Part shown: in pieces, positions 10,483-20,337 of the stretch
Numbering within the stretch: the first letter of the stretch is position 1
How the letters are laid out: every line of letters starts with the position of its first letter
Assembly (NCBI RefSeq): GCF_003324165.1
Contig: NW_025407860.1
Location: 124,001 to 188,000, forward strand
From: Naegleria lovaniensis
Lineage: Eukaryota > Heterolobosea > Eutetramitea > Acrasida > Naegleriidae
Length of the DNA: 64,000 nucleotides
Direction of reading: 5' to 3'
Program-made: the position numbers and the translations under genes
Notes under the pieces: generated by a model
Database searches by the model: none
What the model saw: only the letters and a program-made list of their open reading frames with translations
Told to the model about the DNA's origin: nothing

Positions 10483-12123
10483 GATGTTGTTGTTGTTGAA
10501 TTTGGAATATCTTGAGCGGTGGTGATGTTTGTTGTTGTTGTTGTTGGTTGTTGTGAAGATGAGAGTTCACAAAAAAATTATTATTATTAATGATGATGAT
10601 CGTTTCGTGTATAATAATAATAATGAAATGGTAAAGTGAACCACACGGATGATGAGATCAGTGACAAAAGTGATAAATGTCAATAAAACGTTGCACACTC
10701 AAAAGCGATAAAAGTTGACAATAATATAGATGGCGAGAACAAGGAATGTCTGATGATGTTGTTGTTATGGCGGCGGCGAGTTCAAAAGAGAGGAGGCTGT
10801 TAGTGTGTGTTGTGTGATGTTGTTGTTGTTTTCTGCGGGCTGACGGACACCACACACTCGAGTGATGTTGACGTTTTTTTAATGTGTGATTGTCACCGCT
10901 CAAGGGACGTGTTGCTGAAATATAACGAACACGGAAGATGGTTTTGGAAAAGCTTGGTCAAATGAGAGGTCGTTGGGCGGAAGTGGTGGTGAGCGAGTGC
11001 AGGTCTGTTTGTTGTGTGAAGGGGCTTTTGTTATTGATATGAGTGAGAGATCGTTTTTTGAATCAAATTAAGGATGTGTTTTGGTAGAGCTGTTTATCTC
11101 TTTGGATGTGTGTTTGTGAAAGTACTCACTGGGTTTTATTCATGGTGAGGGTAACATTGGAGTAGAAAGAATTAATATCGGCATATGATCTTGTTCGTGC
11201 TAAAGGAACGTTCCAAACATCAAGCCTTATCGTTAATGGCTATCACAAGAAGCGAATAATGGTAGGCCTTAAATGGTTTCTTAATTCGTCTATAAAAGCA
11301 TACACCGTACGCTACTCAATTCTCACCCCACGGTTGTATAATTTTCACGAGTATTCAACTAGATCTGCAACACTTCGCTTTTTAACGAAATTGTCCTTAA
11401 AAGGTGAGCACACCTTTCCTCTTCAACCACTTTGCCATGACATCCTTTACCGATTGAAGCTCTTCATATTCCTTTCTTCAATCTGATTGATGAACGCATT
11501 ATCCAACACCCAGCCAACGGCACTTTCTCTGATGCGTGGAGCAAACACGTAGAGTTTAATTGAATCAGTTGCAACCGAAGACGATGACGATGCAAAGCAC
11601 AATCCTGGATTCCGATTGTATTTTGAAAATCAAAAAAAACAACGGAACTTTGAACCCACTCATTCAGTCCGCAGCATATTCGAGCTGAAAGAGACTTCAA
11701 ACGACTCACAAGTCCTCGCTTAGACCTCAATCAATATTGATACGGTAATAGTATCACACGAACAATAACATCATCTCATAGACTCTATTTTAAGATTGGA
11801 AGCTTATTAGTAGTGCGCTTAATATCGCTCATATTCCGATCTGCCTTTCCTCATAATTCCTTTGATTCGTCATTGATTAATTTAAATTTCCTCTAACTTC
11901 ATTCTAGGTTCCCTTGTAAATACTCATCTCGAGAACGTAACATCCCTTTGGGAATTTCCACTTTTGCAAAAATCAAACCCTCTTTTCAAGAAATCTTGCA
12001 AAGATTCGAACAACATCACTACTGCGCAGTGTTCACGAATACTTTCTTCAACCACGAGACCAATTTCAACCACATTACTCGAAATTCATTCACGCCAGTC
12101 ATTAATTTCCAACTCAAAAAAAA
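10483..12123. other. 1.6-kb intergenic region between divergent genes
   Basis: This is the longest gene-free stretch in the window. The left part (10484-10640) has trinucleotide runs (ttg, tta/ata, atg types). A possible TATA-like box, tataaaag, lies at 11291 on the plus strand, with an ATG frame of 75 codons just upstream of it at 11259. Two short frames at 11259..11486 (+) and 11464..11730 (-) resemble nothing known. It probably holds the two promoters and long 5' untranslated regions. No tRNA-like cloverleaf was noticed. Confidence 0.3.
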
Positions 12124-13518
12124 ATGAATTCTCAACTCGGCTCCACTTCCAACTCAAACCAGAATGCAATTGCAAAACCCATTGCCACGACAAACCATCC
12201 ATCATCACAACATTTGCGTCAACAAGCATCTTCGTCGCCAATTTACAGCCCATCACAACAGCCACTGCATCATCATCACAATGAATATATGGGTCCATCA
12301 AAACCATCACTTCACTTTGTAGGTGGCTATCATCAACGATTTCCAGCTTACATGGATTGTAAGGAAGGATGGCGATTGAATGACCCAAAAACAAAACATC
12401 CACACTCGACTACTCACAACTGCAGTATCAAAGACCATATCATTATTCACGGAAATGACTTTGAGAGTTGCAAATGTTACATGAAACTTCGTGACAATGA
12501 AGAAGGAAAAACAGTATCAGAATCATTCTTCTCATACGATCATCACAACCACAGATATTTTGTCGAATTTCCAGTGGTTTCAAAGATTAACAACATGAAA
12601 GGAAATACAAGCAGTAGAGTGGTGTACATTGATATCTATGACTCGAAGAACAAATTGATCTGCGTCTCAGACGCTTTTTGGGTTCGATCAAGAAGTCGAA
12701 GTCAAATGATGCTCGATTTGGCAAAACGAAAACGTGAGCAAACAACTTCAAGCCCTCAACAACTGGCTGGTCCCACTTCACATAGAACATTCTCTACCAC
12801 ATCTACCACTTCGACGACACCATATACAATCAGCACTACGAGTCCAGGTTCTACTACCTCCACAACACTCGAAGAGGAAGATCGTGACTCAATGACTTCA
12901 GCAGAAAAACAGCAATTGGGATCAGCCATGATGATGGTTGACTTTTCGAATAGTGGTGGAGCAGCAGCAACCACGACATCAACCACACCAGCCTCGACAC
13001 TGTATCCCATGGGCTCCACTCCTCTCCTTCATGGACAATCGACACCCATGATCAATGCTTCCTCATATCCTTTCGCACCAGGTACCAATTATCTGAGTTC
13101 TCCTTCCCCAAGCTCTTCACAAACAATAGATCCATTATCGTCATTGGCTACTGTTGCTACGAGCATGGCAGGAGCTGCACCCTTAACACCCTCATCCACT
13201 TCACACAAGCAAGTGCTACCAAGTATTGACGCTCTGACATTGGGATCTGACGATGATGGTGGTAGTAGCACTACAAACCCACTCGTTGAAGACCACTCAT
13301 CTTCTGCCATTCAATTACCTCATATCGATTCTTTCATCAAAAAGAGAAAGTTTGAAGATAGATATCGATTGCAGGACATGTACAGTCAACTCGAAAGAAA
13401 TAAGGAAGACATTTCGAGATTGAGCAGAATGCTTGAAGATCAAAACAAGGTCATTCAAGAATTGAGTATGAAAATTTCAAATATGGAGGCTCAAAGTAAA
13501 AAACCAAAATTTAATTAA
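12124..13518 (+). CDS. Hypothetical protein with N-terminal beta-rich domain and C-terminal coiled coil, 464 aa
   Basis: Not assigned to a family. Residues 1-55 are Ser/Gln/His-rich. Residues about 60-200 form a compact region with conserved-looking Cys, His and Trp (CKEGWRLNDP, DHIIIHGNDFESCKCYMKLRD, RVVYIDIYDSKNKLICVSDAFWVRSRSRS in pieces), a pattern that could be an Ig-like DNA- or ligand-binding fold. Residues 205-395 are Ser/Thr-rich with long ST runs. Residues about 403-464 hold a basic patch (KKRKFEDRYR) followed by a heptad-type coiled coil (ERNKEDISRLSRMLEDQNKV). The basic patch plus coil and the disordered middle suggest a nuclear regulator, which is an inference. The ATG is preceded by eight A residues. 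Confidence 0.7.
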   Translation: MNSQLGSTSNSNQNAIAKPIATTNHPSSQHLRQQASSSPIYSPSQQPLHHHHNEYMGPSKPSLHFVGGYHQRFPAYMDCKEGWRLNDPKTKHPHSTTHNCSIKDHIIIHGNDFESCKCYMKLRDNEEGKTVSESFFSYDHHNHRYFVEFPVVSKINNMKGNTSSRVVYIDIYDSKNKLICVSDAFWVRSRSRSQMMLDLAKRKREQTTSSPQQLAGPTSHRTFSTTSTTSTTPYTISTTSPGSTTSTTLEEEDRDSMTSAEKQQLGSAMMMVDFSNSGGAAATTTSTTPASTLYPMGSTPLLHGQSTPMINASSYPFAPGTNYLSSPSPSSSQTIDPLSSLATVATSMAGAAPLTPSSTSHKQVLPSIDALTLGSDDDGGSSTTNPLVEDHSSSAIQLPHIDSFIKKRKFEDRYRLQDMYSQLERNKEDISRLSRMLEDQNKVIQELSMKISNMEAQSKKPKFN

Positions 13519-13602
13519 ACAATTTTTGAAATAATCATTTGATTTTTTTAGGTTTTGATATAGCGTGAAAGAATTCCCATGAATGGTAATTTATATGAAC
13601 AC

Positions 13603-15747
13603 TTATTGAGCGAGAATTCTCGATCTTGGATAAATATCATGATCTGCCGAATTGTCCTCGTCTTCTTCAATGACTTTCATTTTTGGATGTAGCATATTTG
13701 GTGACGGACAGTAATCATTGTCATCATCTTGTGCTTCCAAAATAGGAGTATGTTTTTGCATTACTGTAGATGGTGAGCAGTCACTGCTGTTACTAGTGGC
13801 TGGCAAGCACTCATCAAAATTCAGTCGTCTCACCACATTATACCCAGCTCGCTCCTGCGTTTTTGACCTCTTTTTCCTAACCAATGTTGGACTTTCCAAG
13901 TTGTCACAATTTCTAAAATCAACTTGTTGCAATTTGTCGCATTTGAAAACAGGGTTGTGTAAAAAGTGAGCTCCTGTAAATGAAATTTTCTTCAACGATT
14001 GTGATTCAATATGTGGATTCACCAAATTGTCACAAGTATTGAGCGACAACTCGGTCAATGAAGGACATGTCGTCACAATTTTGTTCAAATCATCATCTGA
14101 AATTTTAGTCCATCCCAAATTCAACTTCTTGAGTGATTGCTTGCTCAAATCCACAACTTTCACAGAAGAACAATTAAAACATCCATTAAGATCTAATTCT
14201 TCCAAATGATAGGACGTAATTTTTGGATTGAAAATCAGCTTGCATTTCTTTGCTGATAATTTGCTGATAGGAGGAGAGACCAATCCATTTTGATAATCCT
14301 CAATACTCACTCCTCTGTGATTGTTGGCATTGAAAATTCTTTCAAGAGACTTGTCATTCATTCTCGTATTGTTCATACTGAGATTTCTTAGAGATGGACA
14401 GTGACCAGATGGAATGGTTACTGCTTCCAAGTCACTACAAAGATCGAAATTCATGGTGTGGAGTGATTTACAAACTCCAACTGTGGGTTTTTTAAGTTGT
14501 TTACATCCTTCCAATGTCAAAACTTGAAGATGATCTAATCGTTGTTCGTGTGTCAATGACTTGAAACTTTCGTCATTAAATTGAGTGTAACTGAGATCTA
14601 AATCTACAAGTGCAGGGAATACAGTACACACTTGTTTGATCGGAAGATGAAATTTGGAAAAATTCTTACAACGTTCGAGTGATAACTGGACAAGTTCGCT
14701 CATTCGTTTTCCCATACATAAATGTGAGAAGTCATGCAATCCAAAGAGAGAAATGTGTTGTAAAGTACTTGCATTTCTTTCGATGAGATTGGATAAAAAT
14801 CGATCATTCACACACGGAGTGCTCGTGATGGTTAAGTATTTGAGAAGGTGACAATCAATTTTGAGTCCTCCACAATATTCCTGAATGTTTCGACAGTCTC
14901 GAATCTCCAACTTTTTTAAATGACTGCAAACAGCCATTGGGAAGGTGATGTGAATGAATTTTAGTTCATTGCAGTGAATGAGAGACAAGGATTCTAAATG
15001 GGAAAATTTGTTAAGGATCAAGGAAAGTGCTTCACCAGTGAGAGCTTTAGAAAATTCAATACTTAAATGAGTCAGCTTGGAAAATGGTTCAAGAATGCGT
15101 ACGAGAGGATTTTGATTAAGAATTAGTTCATTCTTGAAGACATCTGACAAGCTTGTTAAACTGGATGAAGATGTTGATGAAGGAACTTGTGTTGATTGCT
15201 TCATTCTTCTCAAGCTTGACATTCTAGAGGCATATGATAGAGATCTTGATTGGGAATGAGATGTCACCACACTCTGTGACAAGGCATTGGAGGTTGTTGA
15301 TGGCGAAGGAGTGACATATGGCATCATCAGCCACTTGTCATCTTCCGAGTAAGCATTCCTTGTCATTGTTTGTTGAGCCATTATGGACTCCTTGGATGCT
15401 TCAATTCCTATTAGCTTTAAGGAAGTAATCGATTGGTAAATACAATCATTGAGAGGCTTGCAAATGAAAACATGTTGTGTCAACTTTTCATGCGTGCTTA
15501 AAAAGGAAAATATTTCAGTCCAAACATCCTTTGGTAATGCTACAACGAGATTGAAAGTTCTTTTAGCGTGTCCATCTTCTTCCTCATGTTGCAAAATTGT
15601 GTCATCATGTAACAACTTGTTGGTGAATCTTAAATGAGGAAAATGATGTTTAACCGATAAAGACGACGATGACGACGACGAAGGAGAGGAGGACCAGGAA
15701 ATCCATTCATTAGATTCTTCTTCATCAAATTCAAATAATTTAAACAT
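13603..15747 (-). CDS. F-box and leucine-rich-repeat protein, 714 aa
   Basis: Residues about 68-108 fit an F-box (VALPKDVWTEIFSFLSTHEK, then HVFICKPLNDCIYQSI). From about 210 to 640 there are many amino-acid-variant LRRs of the FBXL type, with recurrent LTHLSIEF, LKKLEIRDCRNI, LVDLDLSYTQFNDESF, LEELDLNGC and LTELSLNTCDNL strands. The C-terminal 70 residues are acidic and disordered. This is the layout of substrate receptors for SCF ubiquitin ligases; the substrate is unknown. The frame is open for another 126 codons upstream but contains no ATG there, so the ATG at 15747 is used. The convergent neighbour ends 84 bp away. Confidence 0.85.
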   Translation of the reverse strand: MFKLFEFDEEESNEWISWSSSPSSSSSSSLSVKHHFPHLRFTNKLLHDDTILQHEEEDGHAKRTFNLVVALPKDVWTEIFSFLSTHEKLTQHVFICKPLNDCIYQSITSLKLIGIEASKESIMAQQTMTRNAYSEDDKWLMMPYVTPSPSTTSNALSQSVVTSHSQSRSLSYASRMSSLRRMKQSTQVPSSTSSSSLTSLSDVFKNELILNQNPLVRILEPFSKLTHLSIEFSKALTGEALSLILNKFSHLESLSLIHCNELKFIHITFPMAVCSHLKKLEIRDCRNIQEYCGGLKIDCHLLKYLTITSTPCVNDRFLSNLIERNASTLQHISLFGLHDFSHLCMGKRMSELVQLSLERCKNFSKFHLPIKQVCTVFPALVDLDLSYTQFNDESFKSLTHEQRLDHLQVLTLEGCKQLKKPTVGVCKSLHTMNFDLCSDLEAVTIPSGHCPSLRNLSMNNTRMNDKSLERIFNANNHRGVSIEDYQNGLVSPPISKLSAKKCKLIFNPKITSYHLEELDLNGCFNCSSVKVVDLSKQSLKKLNLGWTKISDDDLNKIVTTCPSLTELSLNTCDNLVNPHIESQSLKKISFTGAHFLHNPVFKCDKLQQVDFRNCDNLESPTLVRKKRSKTQERAGYNVVRRLNFDECLPATSNSSDCSPSTVMQKHTPILEAQDDDNDYCPSPNMLHPKMKVIEEDEDNSADHDIYPRSRILAQ

Positions 15748-16541
15748 GTTGTGTGCGAGAGTTAACAGAAGGCAATGATGAACGTATACAAAATTGTAAA
15801 AAGTAGTAATCGAGGACGTGTCGTTGAATCGAAGGCTTAATCGTTCTTTGGATTGTAATGGTACAAGACTATAGAATGTAAGAAGAAGGTAGTAGTAGTA
15901 GCCTTGTTTTTTTTTCTTGATGTGAATGAAAATACAAGAAGGGCACTTTTGTGATGAAAAGTGTTGAAAAAGTACAAAATGAAAGATTGTAATACAATTG
16001 GCGGTAAAATTGAGAAATTGACACAATGAGTAGGATGGCAGATAGATGTTGAATAGAATGATATACAATGTTGTTGTTGATGAATGTTGTTTGATGATCC
16101 AATAAAATAATAGAGAAGAGATCAATAATTTACAAATAAATAGGTGAGGATGAAAATGTACAAGGATATAGGGATCTAGTAGGATCTAGTGAGAATCTTA
16201 TTTACAAGGGTGTTAGATGGTTGAAACAAGTGTGAAAAAATCTATGCGAAAGAGATGGTCCTGCCAGATGCCAAAATCTCCAACTCTGATGTAACGGTTT
16301 TTTTTTTGATGCTAAGGTGAAAAGGACGTACTCATCCCATGTCATTATGATCAAAATTAGAAAAACCGTTACGAAATTGTTCCTAATTTGTTGTGCTTTC
16401 ACTTTTTTTAAGGTTGTCTCGATTCGTTTTGACTGCAATTCAGCAGAAAGAAATGTATTTCGCTCAATTCCTTTCTCAAGCTTTACTTTTTCAATTGTAA
16501 AGCTCTTTTGGTTCTCTTGATCTTTATTTTTGGATCAAAAA
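15748..16541. other. Gene-free stretch with a 12-bp inverted repeat
   Basis: About 790 bp. The left part is probably the 5' leader of the F-box/LRR gene (the plus strand is T/A-rich, with a gtagtagtagtag run near 15890). At 16169-16191 a ggatctagt unit occurs twice in a row. A clear inverted repeat lies at 16291/16361 (listed separately). Short frames on both strands here show no recognisable protein. Confidence 0.3.
16291..16372. repeat. Perfect 12-bp inverted repeat with 58-nt spacer
   Basis: The left arm gtaacggttttt (16291-16302) is the exact reverse complement of the right arm aaaaaccgttac (16361-16372). The left arm continues into a longer T-run. It could be a hairpin in a transcript, a bidirectional terminator-like structure, or the end pair of a tiny defunct element; none of these is proven. 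Confidence 0.5.
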
Positions 16542-16790
16542 ATGAATGAAGCAAATACAGCCAACAACACTACTGAAAGTGTGCCAGACAATTCCGAAGA
16601 TTACTCTGTTCTTGATTATTTTGAACCATACAATTCATATCCGACATGGGAAAATATTTTAGATACAACGAGTAAACTTTTTGGTGAGAACATACGAAAG
16701 AATTTAGAGCATGACCAAGTATTACAGACACTTTACGAAAAAATAATAACGGGCAATATTGATCCGCAAAACGAAAATACAAATCAATAA
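16542..16790 (+). CDS. Small hypothetical acidic protein, 82 aa
   Basis: The ATG at 16542 follows tcaaaa and opens 82 codons. The product is acidic with an unstructured start, then an amphipathic helical-looking part (WENILDTTSKLFGENIRKNL followed by EHDQVLQTLYEKIITGN). There is no membrane segment, Cys pattern or targeting signal. The end is a normal TAA. I do not recognise the family. The coding look (helix pattern, no low complexity in the second half) makes a real gene more likely than not. It lies 66 bp upstream of another small gene on the same strand. Confidence 0.5.
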   Translation: MNEANTANNTTESVPDNSEDYSVLDYFEPYNSYPTWENILDTTSKLFGENIRKNLEHDQVLQTLYEKIITGNIDPQNENTNQ

Positions 16791-16856
16791 TATTTAACGT
16801 TTTTAAGGGGAGATCTTTGTTTACAAGTTCAGCAATTAAAAAAATAACCAACGACC

Positions 16857-17201
16857 ATGTTTGATGATTCTCCTCCATCTGGATGTACACCAGAAGAAAT
16901 TGAACAATGGTATGATGCTGTTCGACAGAGTCGATGTTTTTGGACTTATGAATTAGTTCCTCCTCCTACTTCAACCCCTACGACAACTAATCAACCATTT
17001 ACTACAACTGCAACAACAACAACAACAACAACAGAAAATACAAGAACAGGATTGAAATGTGGTGAATGCTTGATGAAGGAACAAATTGAAAAGTTAGCCT
17101 CACATGAATGTAAAGTGTGTGGAAACAACAAGTATTTGTGCTCTTATCATGCAGAAGTGCATACACTCAAAACAGGACATCAGACCAGTGTAATGGAGTA
17201 A
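16857..17201 (+). CDS. Small Cys/His-rich protein with B-box-like zinc-binding motif, 114 aa
   Basis: The N-terminal 35 residues contain a short acidic helix (TPEEIEQWYDAVRQSRCFW), then a Thr/Pro-rich linker with a run of seven Thr. The C-terminal 45 residues hold regularly spaced ligands: CGEC, about 16 residues, CKVC, then C..H..H and a final H (NNKYLCSYHAEVHTLKTGH). This resembles a B-box or related cross-brace zinc finger. B-boxes mediate protein contacts in TRIM-like proteins, but no RING or coiled coil is present here. The ATG at 16857 is preceded by aaataaccaacgacc. Function unknown. Confidence 0.6.
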   Translation: MFDDSPPSGCTPEEIEQWYDAVRQSRCFWTYELVPPPTSTPTTTNQPFTTTATTTTTTTENTRTGLKCGECLMKEQIEKLASHECKVCGNNKYLCSYHAEVHTLKTGHQTSVME

Positions 17202-17230
17202 TGGTTTCATGTTGATCCAGAAAAGTTCAA

Positions 17231-17494
17231 ATGAGGACTGGAAAATCCACGATCCTTGCACTTATAAAAACCTACTTGAAGAGGCATGAGGACAATATTA
17301 GATGGTTTCACATGCATGTAACAAAGAGTATGTATACATTCAACGGTTGGAAACCGTTGATGTGGGCTTGTGACAGCGGTCATGTACCTGTTGTAAACTA
17401 TTTACTTAGTGTTCTGATAGAAAGAGGAACTGGAAAATCCACGATTCATCATGGTAATGCTGGCTTGGATGTTCCTGGCTTGCACAATGTTTAA
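17231..17494 (+). pseudogene. Ankyrin-repeat gene fragment
   Basis: One good ankyrin repeat is readable: GWKPLMWACDSGHVPVVNYL, preceded and followed by sequence that does not continue the repeat pattern. The frame is 87 codons and has no second intact repeat or other domain. A 17-bp direct repeat flanks the ankyrin unit, and a short perfect hairpin lies at its start. This looks like a remnant of a larger ankyrin gene rather than a working one, though a small expressed protein cannot be excluded. Confidence 0.45.
17237..17445 (+). repeat. 17-bp direct repeat pair plus 8-bp hairpin around ankyrin unit
   Basis: The identical sequence actggaaaatccacgat is at 17237-17253 and 17429-17445, each preceded by gagg with a one-base length difference. 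Between them caacggtt (17341-17348) and aaccgttg (17352-17359) form a perfect stem with a 3-nt loop. The direct repeats could reflect tandem decay of repeat-encoding DNA or a small duplication. Confidence 0.55.
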
Positions 17495-17919
17495 AAATTG
17501 CAAAAAACGCAAGAGTTCTTCCAATTCTTTCGAAATATTGAGAAAAATCATAAAAGTCAATTAAATGTTGCAAAGAATTTCATCCATGTGATTATTTGCA
17601 ATCAGTGCGCTGTTGGTAAACAATATTGGGAAAGAAGTACCACAAATTTTACATTCACGTTCGAACCTTGAAAACGAACTGTCATCACTGTTAATCGTTG
17701 AGTTTTATCATTCAGTTGGAAACGTTCAGTTGAACCATCATAACGTTGTGAACAAGAAAAAAACGCATAAAAGTGTCATCTTCTCTCGGAAAATTAACAA
17801 TACCATCTTTCAAGAAGAAGAAAGACAACGACAACAACAACCACTAATTCTCACAAGTATTCAATTCCGAATCTTCAAATTCTCATTGAAATATTTCAAA
17901 AAAACATTTCATCATCATC
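17495..17919. other. 425-bp region upstream of PEX11
   Basis: No ATG frame with recognisable similarity. The last 250 bp are likely the promoter and leader of PEX11 (A-rich, with a cgacaacaacaacc run). The first part may be more of the decayed ankyrin gene. Confidence 0.3.
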
Positions 17920-18936
17920 ATGGATCATCCAATTTATATTTTTCTCTCCCAATTTGTAAAAATCATGGATACATTATCGGGAAGGGATCGGGTAACCAAG
18001 ATCCTTCAATATGGAGCCAAAGTTGTGTCGTATGGAATTGAAACTCGAAGACAATTAGTTCTCAAACATTTATTTTCATCCTCTTCCGATTCAACAACAT
18101 CTCTGATTCATCATGAAGCCTTTGATTTGGAAAAAACCAAAACATTCTATACTCAAGCCTTGAAGAGAACTTCAAATTTTGAATCTTCCATTTCTGACGC
18201 TCGGAAAGTTTTTCGGTTTTTTAAATCCATTGGTAGTCTTTTGGATGTTTATAAATTTGTCATTAATTTATATCAATTACATTGGAAAAAAGGAACGAAT
18301 AATGAAAAATTGGGAGAAAAAAGACCAAATTTAAGATGGATTGATTTTGTGAGAGTTTCTCAAAAATTCCTTCTTTCCATTTATATTTTGTATGATCATG
18401 CGAGTTGGGCAGCTAAGGCTGGATTGTTTTATGACGTCACAGAACTCAATGCTGTACATGTATGGCAGAAATTATTTAACAACTCACGAGCCAAGCATTA
18501 TTCAGAGACATCTTGTAAAATGTGGTTTATTGGAACGTTGCTCATGTTAATTTCAGATGTATATGACTTTTTTGATACTTTTAATGAAGAAATACGGTGT
18601 TTGAGAGAAAAAGCTGATTGTATGAGGGATTTACCTGAAGGATTTTTGAATTTGAGTGATTTTCTGGTAGAGCCCTCCAATGCTGCGGCTGTTCCAACTC
18701 CAAGCAATCCAATCAAAAATTCAAGACTCTCAAGTATTGATGCTAAATTGAAAGAGATTAGTGACAGAAAATCTCAAATTGTTAGAAATATTATTAAGAA
18801 CACTTCTGATTTATTAGTGGCTGGTAATGGTGGTTACAAGGTTTGGTCTCTCAACAACGCTGTGGTTGGTATTAGTGGATGTGTGAGTGCCGTTGTTGGT
18901 TTGTATGAAACTTGGCCCGCCCCTCCATCCAAGTAG
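17920..18936 (+). CDS. PEX11: Peroxisomal membrane protein PEX11
   Basis: PEX11 proteins bend and elongate the peroxisomal membrane before division. The diagnostic N-terminus is present (MDTLSGRDRVTKILQYGAKV, beginning at residue 16), followed by the FESSISDARKVFRFFKSIG segment of the amphipathic helix region. At the end is a Gly-rich hydrophobic C-terminus (VVGISGCVSAVVGLYETWPA), typical of the family. Length is 338 residues from the first ATG or 323 from the ATG at 17965; the second fits family N-termini better. An Asn/Arg-rich middle with a low-complexity loop lengthens it relative to the usual 230-260. No PTS1 is expected, and none is seen. Confidence 0.87.
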   Translation: MDHPIYIFLSQFVKIMDTLSGRDRVTKILQYGAKVVSYGIETRRQLVLKHLFSSSSDSTTSLIHHEAFDLEKTKTFYTQALKRTSNFESSISDARKVFRFFKSIGSLLDVYKFVINLYQLHWKKGTNNEKLGEKRPNLRWIDFVRVSQKFLLSIYILYDHASWAAKAGLFYDVTELNAVHVWQKLFNNSRAKHYSETSCKMWFIGTLLMLISDVYDFFDTFNEEIRCLREKADCMRDLPEGFLNLSDFLVEPSNAAAVPTPSNPIKNSRLSSIDAKLKEISDRKSQIVRNIIKNTSDLLVAGNGGYKVWSLNNAVVGISGCVSAVVGLYETWPAPPSK

Positions 18937-19115
18937 ATGAACTCGATTCATGTTTTCGAACTGTATGTGTGAAAAGAAACTAATGGCGTTCCAAAAGTGT
19001 CATGTTTTGGCAACAACATGCTTATAGAAGCTATAGAGCTTCTCAGTGCTGGATGGCAAGACACAACGACACAATATACACAAAAGATACAACAACATTA
19101 TTGAGAACAAATTCT

Positions 19116-20337
19116 TTACTTTCTGGTCTTGTTAGCCCATGCCAATACTTGTTTTGCATTTCGATAAACAGGCATATCGACCATTCTGCCATTCACTTGA
19201 CAACTGCCACGATTGTTTTCTTTTGCTGCTTTTTCATAAGCCTCTACAATTATTGTTGCTTCTTCAATTTCATGTGATGAGGGCCCAAACACTTGATTGA
19301 GCACTGGAATTTGGCTAGGATGAATTGCAAATTTTCCTTTCATGCCCATGTTTTTCACTGCCATGGATTCTTCTTTCAGACCATCCAAGTTTTTGAAATT
19401 TACATTGGGTGTATCAAATGATGGAATCTACAATGGTCATAATGTCCACAAAAATGTCACATACAAATGTTCATATGACTAAATGAATACAAATGAAAGC
19501 ACAAGAATTAAAAACTTACACCTGCCGCTCTTGCTGCAACCTTTTTCACAAAATTTAGCACGTGAGTAAAAGAACGAGCAATTGACAAAATCAACAATTC
19601 TCAAATTTCACAACCATATCACGACTACTTACTGCAACAGCAGATCTTGCAAATGTCAATTCCTTTTCAACCACTTGAGTTGTATCTCTTGTAAATCCAA
19701 GATCGTGTGCATAATCGTCTCCACCAAATGCAACTCCAATCGTTCTTTGAGGTAAACAGCTACAAATTTGATAAGCATGTACCAATCCTATTGCCGATTC
19801 TATGGATGGAATAATTCTAAATGTATATTGTGGTACATTTAATTTGTTCTCAATTCTTGTCAACAGCTGATCTATATCAAAAACATCAGCAATGGAGGAG
19901 GTCTTTCCTACATTAATTGCGGATACAACTCCTGGAATTGCCACAGCTTCACAATCGCTTTCAAGAAATTCCCATTCCCTATTCACGCGAGGAATAATAT
20001 GCATTCTATATTCGGAAACTAAATCTGGTGTAAAAGTCGATAAGAGAAAATCTCTCACGATTTTTCTTGCTTCTTCTTTCTGATGATATGGAACAGAATC
20101 TTCCAAATCGGGAACAAACACATCAGGCCGTTCCTTCATGGAATGAATTTTGTTCAACATTTTCTCACTATTACCAGGAATATACAACAGGGATCTCATT
20201 ATATCCAAATTTGTTGATTCTTGATAATTCGTCGGCTTGGAAGAAAATGATCGGATCATACCAACATGCTGCTTCAATAGAGCAAATTTCGGATTGGAAT
20301 TAAGAATTGCGTTGATTTTGATCAGCTTTTGATTCAT
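19116..20337 (-). CDS. CLYBL: Mitochondrial CitE/CLYBL-type lyase (HpcH/HpaI family)
   Basis: Three exons, 20337..19633, 19540..19520 and 19427..19116, give 345 residues, the usual size. All junctions are phase 0, with gtaagt donors and aaaag/gtag acceptors. The middle exon is only 21 nt and encodes VAARAAG, exactly the conserved link between RSAVA and IPSFDTPN. Family motifs: SLLYIPGNSEKM near residue 49, FVPDLEDSVP, IPRVN, IPSIESAIG, FGGDDYAHDLG, and GKFAIHPSQIPV near the C-terminus. The first 35 residues are basic and Ser-rich, as expected for mitochondrial import. Human CLYBL acts on citramalyl-CoA/malyl-CoA-type thioesters; the substrate here is inferred from that. Confidence 0.87.

Noticed and set aside
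10484-10640. Trinucleotide runs as a CRISPR-like or satellite array
   Set aside because: They are short, imperfect microsatellites without spacers, common in AT-rich leaders here.
11259-11730. Short frames and a tataaaag box as a small gene
   Set aside because: The two frames lie on opposite strands, overlap slightly and encode nothing recognisable; the TATA-like box alone is weak.
15748-16125. 126-residue hydrophobic N-terminal extension of the F-box/LRR protein
   Set aside because: The frame is open but starts with TTG and has no ATG; the composition is that of AT-rich leader DNA.
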